Assembly (NCBI RefSeq): GCF_964355755.1 | Contig: NC_092674.1 | Location: 24,826,001-24,890,000 of the forward strand | Source of the DNA: Antedon mediterranea | Lineage: Eukaryota; Echinodermata; Crinoidea; Comatulida; Antedonidae | Direction: 5' to 3' | Length of the DNA: 64,000 nt | Part shown: one piece after another, positions 1-10,304 of the stretch | Numbering within the stretch: position 1 is the first letter of the stretch | Layout: each line of letters opens with the position of its first letter | Translations under genes and position numbers: made by a program | Notes under the pieces: generated by a model | The model's input: only the letters and a program-made list of their open reading frames with translations | What the model was told of the DNA's origin: nothing | The model's database searches: none

Positions 1-633
1 TGTCTTTAAATTGGTCAGATGTTTTGCCCTACTCTGGTGTAATTTGTACCTCATTTGAGAATACTTGCATAAAATTTGCAAGCAATTCTCGGGTGGGACT
101 CGAACCCATGACCTCCAGATCACTAGCCTGACATTCATACCTGTAGATAAGTGATCTGGAGGTCGTGGGTTCGAGTCCCACCCGAGAATTACTTGCCAAT
201 TTCTCTCAAAGTATTCTCAAATGTACTTAGTATGAAGTACAAATCATGTCAGAGTAGGGCAAAACATCTGACCAATTACTCAACTCCCTGATAATTGTCA
301 AACATCTGACCAATTACTTAACTCCCTAACGCAAAGGTACTCCACAGTAGTTTAATACAATTATCTTTAATATTTAATTTTACCAAACTTTGTTAACAAT
401 TTATCTGATAAAACCATAGTTTAAATTAACCAATCTTCAATTAAAAATGTCTGTATAATTGCATTTGTTTTTGAAAATAAATATTCTTGTTTTCTGTCAG
501 CACCAGGAGTATGATCTGTCCAAGAAATTTTCAATTCAAATTACTAGATTGGATTTGGTTTACCAACTATGGTCAACTCATCATTATCTCCACATTTAAT
601 GCCGTAGTTCAACTTCTAAATCCCACAACTTAC
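1..633. other. Left flank, presumably an intron of the filamin-like gene
   Basis: No exon with the expected phase-0 start could be found here on the minus strand. The stretch holds a long hairpin element (11-275), a short direct repeat of a segment reading catctgaccaattact (264-279 and 304-319), and AT-rich sequence. The next exon of the filamin-like gene should lie to the left of this window. Confidence 0.5.
11..275. mobile_element. Long hairpin (foldback) element with a tRNA-like segment in each arm
   Basis: The ends are inverted copies: TTGGTCAGATGTTTTGCCCT at 11 and its complement ending at 275. The inner arms are also complementary: AATTCTCGGGTGGGACTCGA on the left, TCGAGTCCCACCCGAGAATT on the right. 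Each arm holds GGTTCGAGTCC, a match to the Pol III internal B box and tRNA T arm, in opposite orientations, next to a GATCTGGAGG stem. The spacer between the arms is only about 30 nt. No acceptor stem pairs, so this is not a working tRNA. It could be a head-to-head SINE pair or a foldback transposon. Confidence 0.7.
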
Positions 634-3600
634 CTTATGTTCTCCTGCTTCTTTAGGTACAAATGTGGCCTCTGCCTCTGTCGTACTCTTAGTGTTGATA
701 CTGATAGAGGGCGGTTTACTAAGACTCTCCACTAGAGCTGCAATATCATTCATGGTGACACTTGAATCAGTGATGCGAATCGTAAAGGTGACCTACATGA
801 AATTGTAAAAAAAAAAATCCAAAAACAATCATGTTGCCCACCAGCCACATATCTTTGTTATATGCATGATGTTTATATTTTGTGAAAATCAATAAAAAAC
901 AAAAACAAACAAACAAAACAATGTTTATGAAATTTCTGTCAATAAGACCAACTCAATCATTTCCCAAATTTACATCATGAAAGAGGAAGAGCCAAGGGAG
1001 GGAGAAAGGATTGGGGAAGAAGGCGATGGAGAAAGGCAGTTGACGGTGCTGTGCATACCTTTGCTTGTTATATTAACTACAAGATACAGTAATCTACTAA
1101 TATACAGTGCAGTGCAGTTGTACAGCCTGGTGGTCATTGCGACCAGAGTATTCTCATGTCCAAAAACAACGCCACTCCACTTTGTTTGTGTAGAGCATCT
1201 TGCGTATTTATTTTTCTCGTGAATAGGGTCTTTTCACCTTTGAGAAGGAGTACAGTTATGGCTAACCTTGCAATACGCCAAAATGGAGTATAGTACTTAC
1301 AGGTTCGCCAACATCAGCAACAAAACCATCTTTATTTCTGTGTAATTTTGCAAAATCCAACGAGACACAGTTCTCAGGTGAAATTTTCAATGGGGCCGGG
1401 GGTTGATAGTTGATGTAGTGGGCAGCAAACGTCATGACGGAAAGTTCATCGACCCCAGGGTTGTTCAGCTCGTCAACAGTAACCACAGGTTCAACTCCTA
1501 GACTTTTGCTAGCTTCAATGCCTGTAATAAACATTTATAATAACACATTTATTAAAACACATCACATACAAAATATTAGAAAAAAATGAATTTATTTGAA
1601 AAGTTATTAAACGATAGCTTAGAGTTAATTTCCCCTACAGTATTTAAATACTAAAAATTAAAATAAAAAAAATTAATTTCCTAAGATAACATGCACAAAT
1701 ATATATATATATATATAAACACATTAGGCAATGAACATTAATTCGAAACCGCCCGGTGATATACTGAAATTTAATTAATTAATTTGAAACGATAAAGATA
1801 AATATATATATCCCACTAACATATTTCTAATCATCAACTTAAGAATCTAATATAAAATAGTTGTTATGCTTGATTTAATACCTCCTGTTGTTCTGTGAAC
1901 CAGGCTAAAAGATAGAGAAATACCCAATTTAGACATTTAATAAATGCCAATTTACCCATAGAATAGAAGCTAACCTAAATTCATATCGAATTTCAAAAGT
2001 GATTCAGTCCGAGAAACTACTATGATTACATTAACAAACATACAACCATGCTATGCCAACACATGACCAAACTACTCCTAATTTTTATATAATTTCATAT
2101 ATTCTATATTTTAAATGATCTTACCTTTAGATAAATAAATAAGACAACAATTTATCAAATATCTTCACTTATAGTAATAACTGTCCACATATTAATCTAA
2201 AACTAAGGAGTGCCTTCATTTATAACAAAAGTATTAAATATTTGGTAATCACTGATGCGTAACAAGATATTTGTTCGGTTAAGTCAAGAGCCTATACCCA
2301 ATTCTTTCATTATACTGTTCTACCTATTATGAACTGTGAATAAAGAAATTATTTCAAAATTATGTGAGCGTGTAATTCCTAAGTATTAGTGTCAAAATTA
2401 GTGTAGTACAGTACAACAATTGGTATTTTGACTTTAAACAAATCAGCATTCAAATATGGGATTGTGTTACAGTAATCATTATTAATCAATGGTGTGGAAA
2501 CTATAGTCAAATAATTTAGAGACCTTGCTTGAAACTATAATATTAATAGAATCTCTATTAAGGGGAAACCTCCACAAGTGTCCCCTTAACGGGTTGGCTG
2601 TAGTATTGAAATAAATATTACCCGTTGTTCATTTTCAAAGTAAAGTTCCCCCTCACTAAACAATACTACAATTAGATATATTTATCTATTTTTATCTACT
2701 ATAGACATATATTTGATCATTATATTTAATGTGCATTACCTGTATAACCGTTGGGAGTTGGTTCAAGTCCAGTGGACTCATCAGGCTCACTAGGATTGAT
2801 TGTGTAGCCTTTGGTATGGCAACCATAAAGCTGACTGGCTATGAGGCATATAGCAAGCTCATGAGCTCTGTTAAGAATGAGATCGTGGCCAGATATGTAC
2901 ACTTGCTGGCCTAGCTTGGTTTGTATCAAATCCAATGCTGATAATGATGAAATGATATGAATGATGAAACACAATTGAAAATAAAGTAAAACATGACAAT
3001 AAAAATACTCCCCAGCAAAACAAAGTTATGAATATTGATATAATAAATAAATACATAGCGTGTTCACAGAAAACAATAAAAATGCTTCACAAAATGATTA
3101 TAAAATAATTAAAGTTATGAACATTGAAAAACAAATAAAATATGACCTCAATACAAAAAATACTGTATATACTTAATTTAGGTTAAAAACTCAGAAACAA
3201 GACTTTGGTAAATCCATATCTTACACACCCTAATTTCATACACAGGCCCCTGGGACTATACCTTGGTAAATATTTGTATTGAATGCCACTGTTTGATGAA
3301 TATGTATAAATTGTTATTTCAAATTGAATTATAGAAATATATTACAAATCTCCTCCATAATAATATATTTCAGAATCAAATGTTTAGGAAAGTATAGTTA
3401 CGTATAAATGAGATGTCCATCTCATGACAATGTTGCATTTACTGTACACAGTATTTTTTATTATAGAATATTTGAGAATGAAAAATATTAATTTTGAAAT
3501 GAGTGTTTGGCGATAATGAAAAGTCCTGTATATATACATATTTAATAATAACATAATAATATGTATATTAATGTATGCACAAAATGAGTACCTTTTGTGC

Positions 3601-5728
3601 AATTTTCAAGCCCGGCTGATTTGTCCATATCCTGCCAGTCTGGAAAGGTGTTGCTAACAGCATTGATGAGACCACACAAAGCAATACCATCATTCCAATC
3701 GCTCTGAAAGTAGTAAAGTTGGGGTGGGTGTAAATAACGAAACATCATTACAGGACAAAAGTAAAAGGAAAAAGTTGAGCTATAATAGATTCAAAATAGG
3801 CAATTTTGACAATATTTTGTAATTTTGACAACTTTTTAAACTAAAATGTTGAAAAATTGTCTAATTCAACATGTTCGTATGGCGTGATTTAAAGTGGAAA
3901 TTGTCTTTTTTTGGCTGACTTTACAATTACCATTTGTCTAGATGGTTTTTTTTAAATCCACAATAAAAACTGGTTACAGTGTAGAATTTAAAGTTACCTG
4001 AAAGTTTTGAATGTTTAGTTGTGGAATAGTCCGCCTGACCCAATTTAAGGTGGCATTCCAGCCTGGACCGTTCTTCTTCACAAAGTAAGATAGGTACGTC
4101 AAACAGCTAAGACTGTCCAGGTCTGGGCTGCTCATATCTTCTGCCGAGAGCAGTCTGGGTATACCACAATGCTTGTAGGCTGCCTCTAAAGCTTCTTTAC
4201 AATTCTTAGTCTTCTTATTTGGATCTAGTAACTTCCAGTTTGACATAAGACCTGGTGTGCAGAAGTCAAGCAGCGCACTACGAATGTAAAAGTATTTGTA
4301 AAGTTAATCAAATGAATGTATGTATTTTAATGCAATACAATCATGCTATGTATTAATGACTCCGGATGAAATGTAGGCCTATGGTTTTTCATTGCTTGAG
4401 TGTATTAATATTGTACCAATCCACTAATTTATTTTTGCCTTAACTGAATGGATGGCTAGCTAGTAATAAGTACATGCTTACTAGCTGACTAGTTACAGTA
4501 AAGTTTAGTAAAAATATTTATCAATATATAATAAAGTACCTCAACTTAATTCCATCATTCCAGTCAGTTGTAAAGTTCTTCACATTACACCCTTCGGGTA
4601 AAACAGCATTCATCCAAGCTAATATGAGTTTCTTAGGGGCTACCGATGACTTCTTGGCCGGCGAACCGCTTCCTTCTCCGTCACCACCAGCAGGAGGAGC
4701 AGTGCCTGTGATCTGATACTTCAAAATAAGTCTCCATACCAGGCTTAGGATTATCTTTAGGTTTCCTTCTACAATATCATTTACTCCTGTCAAAGAAATT
4801 CAAATTATAAAACCCTACTATTAGCATCAAATAAGGAAAACATATCTTAAATAGTGAAGAAAACTCCATTGTGAGTTAGGCCTACGTAGCTAAGCATGTA
4901 CTCTCTACCACTACCACAACCAAACGACTAACAAACTTCAAAGAACCGACAGAGGTCGCTATCACTGTTTTTTTCTTAACACCAGCAGTACTGCTATTGA
5001 TAAAAGTTCTTTAATAAAATCGTAGAAATGCTGCAGTATTCTAAGTATTTAATTTATTAAAACAGATACAATACACTTTTTAGTAATTATTATTAGACTT
5101 TACAATACGCTTATATTACAAAGGCCTACAATATGTGATACCAAATAACAAGTAGGCCTAAGTAAATATCAAATATGATTAAGCGAATCCTATAATCAGA
5201 CCACATCTTGAAAGAATTGTTTTATTATTATTAGGGGTTGATGTTCAATTTGGATTAATGCATAAACATTCTAAACAACTTACCTATATTTACAAGCTGT
5301 ATTCCTTGTTCTTTTATCATATTTAAAGCATACGCAATATTATCGATCTTTTGCGCTTCGAACTTAGGGTTCTTTGAGTACCTTTTCTTGTGTCCCCTTC
5401 TGATTCGTTGGTCATTCGCCACAGATTTTATCAATTTTTCCATTAATTGAATCAACAGGAGACCGTCTGCGAACGCGGTTTCTATTTCAGTAATGGCACA
5501 AACCGATTCCGTAGTTTCACCATTGTCTTCGTCTTCACCTTGACGAAGTTGTTCGTTACACCAGTCAGTAAAAGTCTTCTTTTGAATTTGAATCCATCTT
5601 CTGGAAGGATCAACTGCATCTTTTGCTTTATCTTCTACTTCATCCTCTTCATCTGATGAAAATTGCTGCTCTGGTAGTTCCTCTTCAACGGAAGAAGATG
5701 CATTATTATCTTCTGTCGCCGCCGTCAT
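634..5728 (-). CDS. Jitterbug/filamin-like actin-binding protein, N-terminal part (partial, 7 exons seen)
   Basis: Exons on the minus strand: 5728-5284, 4786-4540, 4277-3998, 3703-3592, 2937-2740, 1521-1301 and 792-634. All have AG/GT borders and consistent phases, giving 554 codons. Residues 1-44 are acidic. CH1 covers about 45-170 (RRWIQIQKKTFTDWCNEQL, ADGLLLIQLMEKL), CH2 about 200-300 (DWNDGIKL, then a conserved helix ending SCLTYLSYF), and CH3 starts near 303 (GWNATLNWVRR, DWNDGIALCGLI). Exon 7 (VTFTIRITD, then VPKEAGEHK) looks like the first filamin Ig repeat. Ordinary filamins have two CH domains; three followed by filamin repeats is the arrangement known for Drosophila jitterbug, so I infer that orthology. 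The role would be F-actin binding and crosslinking. I chose the ATG at 5728; the frame is open upstream to 5809, but that part looks like 5' UTR. The gene continues past the left edge: I found no further exon in 1-633. Confidence 0.8.
2740..2937 (-). CDS. Symmetric 198-nt exon 5 interrupting CH3 of the filamin-like gene
   Basis: The exon is flanked by a good acceptor (tatcag) and a donor (CAG then gtaatg), and it starts and ends in phase 1, so inclusion or skipping both keep the frame. It begins ALDLIQTKLGQQVYISGHDL, which resembles the C-terminal half of a CH domain, and is followed by about 28 Ser/Pro/Thr/Gly-rich residues. Exon 6 then supplies another, more canonical CH C-terminal half (LGVEPVVTVDEL, VDELSVMT). 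Joining exon 4 directly to exon 6 gives a standard-length CH3. The exon may therefore be an alternative cassette or part of an extra, degenerate CH unit. The opposite strand is open here for 61 codons, which I treat as a shadow. Confidence 0.55.
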
Positions 5729-6194
5729 AATCAAATTCAGAGGCACACACGGTAGTTGCACTATCGGCTGATTTAAATACCTCGTATCGTATCTACAATT
5801 TATATACAAACAGTTTCGATTGTTTACAAATCCCTACCAGTTTGTTCGCTTCTCGTCGAAAACCAATTTCTATTATTCAATATCTGATGTAAATAGTTAT
5901 TCGATGTCACAATTAGACGGTACTGTATCCACAGTAACTGTGGTACCTTTCAAACTTGTCGACACACAATAAAAATCCTTTTTAAAATAATGATTTATAC
6001 GTGCGGTGGAATCACTGCATACATTGGCGTACTATACGAGTTTTGTACTGTAACAGTATAGAGCTCACGATAGCCTACTTCTACGAAGGTCCAACGATGA
6101 AGTAGGATCGTGTTTGTTTTATCGGGTGTTGCCTGTTTACACACTGTTTCATATTAAGATTATATATAAATATCATGTCTAACTAAGATAACTT

Positions 6195-6533
6195 ACCGTA
6201 TTTATTCGAATAAACGCCCCGGGGCGTTTATTGTCCAGGCGTTTTTTTAAAGAGGAATTTTATCGAGGGAGGCGCGTTTATTGGTGGGGGAGGGGGGGGG
6301 GAGAGCTGTTTATTATTTTTGTGTAATATGGTAATATATTATCAAATAAATACCCATAGATATGACAAAATACAACACAATTAATATTAAGAAGTGAGGA
6401 AAGAAATGAACGCCATGGGGCCCACATATTTAAAATGTGCTTGTGCTGAGAGTGTGTATTTAAAATGATGTTCTATCGGGGTGGGGCTGGGTTGTGATAG
6501 TTCGAGGGAGGCGTTTATTCAAAGTTTATTCGA
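6195..6533. mobile_element. Short inverted-repeat element with AATAAACGCC ends
   Basis: The left end reads ACCGTATTTATTCGAATAAA followed by CGCC; the right end has GGCGTTTATTCAAAGTTTAT then TCG, partly complementary. Internal copies of GGCGTTTATT occur at 6224 and near 6273, and there is a G-run at 6285-6300. It has no coding capacity. It looks like a MITE-type or other non-autonomous repeat; the family is not identified. Confidence 0.5.
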
Positions 6534-6799
6534 CTTTCTGTCCTTCTTCTTAATGTTTTCCGTCTTCCGACATTACGCTTCTTTCCACAATTTGTTTCCA
6601 TTTTTATCTGTTTATGGCAGGATGGTTTTTTATTGTGTTAGTGTCTACATGTCCTTGTAAGTCTTTCTTTATTTGATTCATCCAGTTATTTCTTGGTCTT
6701 CCTACGAGTCGTTTTACTTTCTGTCACTGTCACTAAAAAGGTTGTTTGGTGACTGCGCGTTTTCTATGGTCCTAACTGTGGAATAGCATCTCCTTAGGA

Positions 6800-6970
6800 A
6801 TTGAACAGGCTCCTAGTTCCTAGTATTTAAGAAACATCTCAAAACTTACTTGTTTCCTAAGTAGCCCTATATATATATTTGGTATGTTGTTGATTCTGTT
6901 AATTATACTCTGCACAGCGCTTTGAAAATATTTGGAAAAGGCGCATAAAAAAACTAAAGTTAAAATAACC
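6800..6970 (+). mobile_element. 3' end of a non-LTR retrotransposon
   Basis: A short open frame at 6823-6864 ends FKKHLKTYLFPK-stop, a form typical of the last residues of CR1/L2-like ORF2 proteins. About 50 nt downstream comes GCACAGCGCTTTGAAAATAT and AAGGCGCATAAAA, the usual hairpin-like tail of such elements. Only the 3' end is present, so it is a dead 5'-truncated insertion. Confidence 0.5.
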
Positions 6971-7431
6971 GACTCAGAAACAATTTTCCGTGGTCTTAAA
7001 AGTACCAATATTATTTTTAATTGAAAATAACATCAACCAATTCAAGTCTAGGATGGAAAAACACTTGTCTACTTCTTTCTGCAAGTTTGCCCCCTTTGTC
7101 CTAATATACAGAGGGACACACACACTCTTCCTTTAATCAGATATAATATTATAATATCTCTATGCTTTAATATTCACATCATGTCCATGGAGGCAACCAT
7201 ATACGAACGCTCTCTCCTTACACCACAATAGAGGTTGTGTGGATTAATACATGGCAATACAGTGTAAAAATGTGGACTGGATATACGATGTAGTTGAGTT
7301 GTGATTGTTCAGAACCACGAAGAGATCGGCCGGCCGGCCGCGAACATATCAATCTTATACGTCAATAGTTTGCTATGATTTATAGTAGCAAGTCGTTATT
7401 AATTCAATTCTTATATATGTTTTATCTTTAG

Positions 7432-9006
7432 GTTGAGTTTTCCTCTGAATTGTTCGACCGTTGGGATACTTATACCAGCACAACAAGCAAGTCTATAAAC
7501 GTAGGCCTACACGCATCGTTTTTCGTTCCTATTGGCGGAAGTTTTTCATATGAAAAACAATTTGTAAAGAGCAAGCAAGTTCAAGGTAAATCATCAACCA
7601 CGCGAGTTCAACAACGTCATCTTCTGTATAAGGTACGAATCGACAATCCTATTTTACATCCTATATTCAAGTCACGTGTTATGGACATCTGTGCCAACTT
7701 CCAGAATAATGATCCGCGCATGGCAAGATATCTTACACAGAAGCTGATCAGAGACTATGGAACGCACGTGGTGACGGTGGTGGATGTTGGTGGAGTGTAT
7801 CTTCAGCTAGATCAAAACACTTTTGTCAATAATTTTGATTCAGAGAAAGACAGTATAACGGCTGCTGCTAGTGCTTGGTTTTGGAAAATCTCAGCTGGAA
7901 TTAAATTCTCCAACTCTTCCAGTCCAACTATGAATGAATATTACCGCACAACCGAACTGATTCGAAAATTGAAACACATGGCGGTGATACTTATACAGAG
8001 ATGCTAACACCAGCAGAATGGCAGAACAGCCTGCCAAACAACCTCGTAGCTATTGACAAAGATGGAGATCCATTACACTATATTGTTACGACAAACACGT
8101 TGCCAGACATTGCTGAACCAACTGTGACAAATGTCTCTAACTTAATCTATGAAGAAATTAAACGTTACTATGATGTCAACACTTACAAGGGCTGTATAGA
8201 TATGGATTCAGCTAACTACAACTCCATGGCCAATACAGACGACGGGTCGTGTATTGCACGTTTTAATGCTATTAACCGTTACCCATTTGGTGGTGTCTAT
8301 CAAACGTGTGAGATGAAGCCAGGGTCATACCATGAAGATATCTGTCCTAATCTGATGCAGAAAAACCCTCTAACAGGTGATTTTACTTGTCCCTTTGGTT
8401 ATAATGCTGTTAAATTAAACACTGGTGAACATTACACTGCGTCCAGACAAGAATGCCATGAAAACTGCAAAATCGCTGGCCGTTGGTTCTGTCACACCTT
8501 ATGCAAAACTATTGACCTCTCCAGCACGAAAGAGTGCCATACATTTACTCTCATACTTATCCAAGAGGGGCACGGCTGTTTACAAAACATTTTGGTGTCA
8601 CGCTGTTTTACCCATTCCGGGCTATATTGGATACTTATTTGGCGGTGTTTATACATCTACTAGGCCTATGCCAAATCCATTAACAGAAACATACGGATGT
8701 CCACATACATTCTATCCACTGAGAATGGGTTCTGATCTTTTTGTGTGTGTCAACGGTGACTACGATCTAGGATACGAGTACACTGTTCCATTTGCTGGTT
8801 TCTTTAATTGTTCCATGGAAAATCCATATACGATTTCTAACGGTGTCTGGTTACAGGCTTGCCCTGCGGGTTACAGTCAACACCTCGCTACCATTGATAA
8901 TGATTGTCGTATTGCATACTGCATACAGACAAATGCCCACTCGGACGTCGTTCTTTCAAAAATAAAACGTCCTCCTTACACAATACTCATAGTCGATTCT
9001 GAATAG
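7432..9006 (+). pseudogene. MPEG1/perforin-2-like, damaged single-exon copy
   Basis: This matches the large third exon of the neighbouring MPEG1 gene, beginning right after an acceptor (tttag, 7427-7431) in phase 0. The MACPF core is clear, with the Y-G-T-H signature near 7758, followed by the MPEG1-specific region (WQNSLPNNLVAIDKDGDPLH, KNPLTGDFTCP, DLFVCVNGDYDLGY). A 1-nt deletion near 7948-7952 relative to the other copy shifts the frame and brings a stop at 8005-8007. A 46-nt insertion at 8529-8574 shifts it back. The C-terminal part stops at 9006 before any membrane segment, and about 20 residues are missing in the last domain. The signal-peptide exon and exon 2 are absent upstream. Intact MPEG1 is a phagosomal pore-forming immune effector; this copy is probably not functional. 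No repaired reading is given. Confidence 0.8.
8529..8574 (+). other. 46-nt insertion in the MPEG1 remnant
   Basis: This segment is absent from the second MPEG1 copy. It is bracketed by GCACG on both sides (8524-8528 and 8570-8574), so it could be a 41-nt insert with a 5-nt target duplication. Because 46 is not a multiple of three, it changes the frame. It lacks intron borders. Confidence 0.6.
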
Positions 9007-10304
9007 ATAGCTACCTCGACATGGAAACAGTCGTGCATGGAGACACTAAACAAGCAATATAACCTAAGATAGTGTAATAATAATAATGTAATAATGAATT
9101 TATTTTCCATACAACATAATGATACATGCATCAAGTATAACTAAATAAAACAAAAGTTGTATGGAAGGAGAATATTTTAAAATAAAAGTTAGAAGAAATA
9201 ACTTAATTTATAGCTACCTTAACCAAGTTAAAAGCGAAACACGATAAGGGAATAATAGAGTTTGCAGTGATCGCAATGCTGGTAAAATACTATACGAGAG
9301 TAGATTTAATACAACAGAATAAATAATTGTAAATAATAATCACTACGGATAATACCGAAGTCATTTCTATGGTAAAGCGTATCTTCTCACAACCATCTGA
9401 TCTCCTCTTTAAAGAATATAATTCCTACCATCTTTTGCCCTAATTCGACTTAGAACTACCGTTATACCTTAAATCTTTTATCCCAATGTCCATATCACTT
9501 TAGCGTGAACAAATGTTTTTTTTTTGTATATGGTATAAAATCAAGTGAATAAATATATAATTTGTGTAAACATAGAAAAGTTTTATATTTTTCTAAATAT
9601 AGTACATTTGTTTGCTATACGGTAAGTGTATGGACAAGAATTTTCGATTTAAATGACAAAATAAATGCAAAATAAGTCAAGAAGAAAAATGAAGGATGGG
9701 AGAGACAGACAGACCGTGAAGAGAAAAAACATAAACGAAGAAATCGAATTATTGCGAGCAAGTTCTAAATTGGTAGTTTTTCGTCAGAGTGTAAATTCCA
9801 TTGGCCAACAGATTTACGTTATTGATTTACAAAATATGTAGCAAAGCTATTTCAACGACGACGATATGAATACAAAACGAGTTTGAGTCATTGTACGTGA
9901 TTGTTTTGTGATATTGATATTTACTAAAGTTAATCTCCTTTGACTATTGTAACACCATATGTTTGTTTAATTAAAGCATTAATGTATTTACATATATATC
10001 GGACTGATTATTTAACCTGTTATGTGTTAAATGTGTGTTTATTAATAAGATATCAACTTGTTTGTTTGAAAAAAAAGAAGAAAATGGAGAGAAAAAGAAA
10101 AACGCAGAGAAAAAAAGTAGAAATATTTGCAACACAGTAGGAAGTTCTAAATTGGTAGTTCTGTGTCAGAGTGGAAATTCCAAAAAATTAAATTCCAACA
10201 ACATTATTGATTGAGCTACACAATATATAGCATATATGCTACTTCAAATTTCGTCAGTCGTAATCCTTGATATATAACTAAATTAATAAATCGTCTGATA
10301 TAAA
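9007..10304. other. Spacer between the two MPEG1 copies
   Basis: AT-rich, no supported gene. AATAAA signals for the upstream copy lie near 9143 and 9178. A diverged direct duplication is visible: 9670-9870 resembles 10065-10275. Both hold a purine-rich stretch, then GTTCTAAATTGGTAGTT (9759 and 10144), then a CAGAGTG-AAATTCCA segment. The second copy ends just before the start codon of the downstream MPEG1 gene, with a TATA-like TGATATATAA near 10269. Confidence 0.5.

Larger units (their letters stand above)
5729..7431. other. Gap between the filamin-like 5' end and the MPEG1 remnant
   Basis: About 1.7 kb with no gene that I can support. It should hold the 5' UTR and promoter of the filamin-like gene near 5729-6000. 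It also contains an inverted-repeat element (6195-6533), a non-LTR retrotransposon tail (6800-6970) and a GC palindrome at 7329-7340 (cggccggccggc). I looked here for the first two MPEG1 exons of the downstream copy and found none. Confidence 0.5.

Noticed and set aside
61-190. A tRNA gene suggested by GGTTCGAGTCC and a T-arm-like stem
   Set aside because: No D arm, no pairing acceptor stem and the motif is present in both directions; it is part of a hairpin element.
2729-2914. 61-codon plus-strand frame
   Set aside because: It lies opposite exon 5 of the filamin-like gene and resembles no known protein.
5729-5809. Upstream start for the filamin-like protein at 5809
   Set aside because: The extra 27 residues are not acidic or CH-like and precede a methionine that begins a typical acidic N terminus; it is probably 5' UTR.
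8001-8663. A separate gene starting at 8001
   Set aside because: It is the middle part of the MPEG1 remnant after a 1-nt frame shift; the upstream and downstream parts continue the same family.
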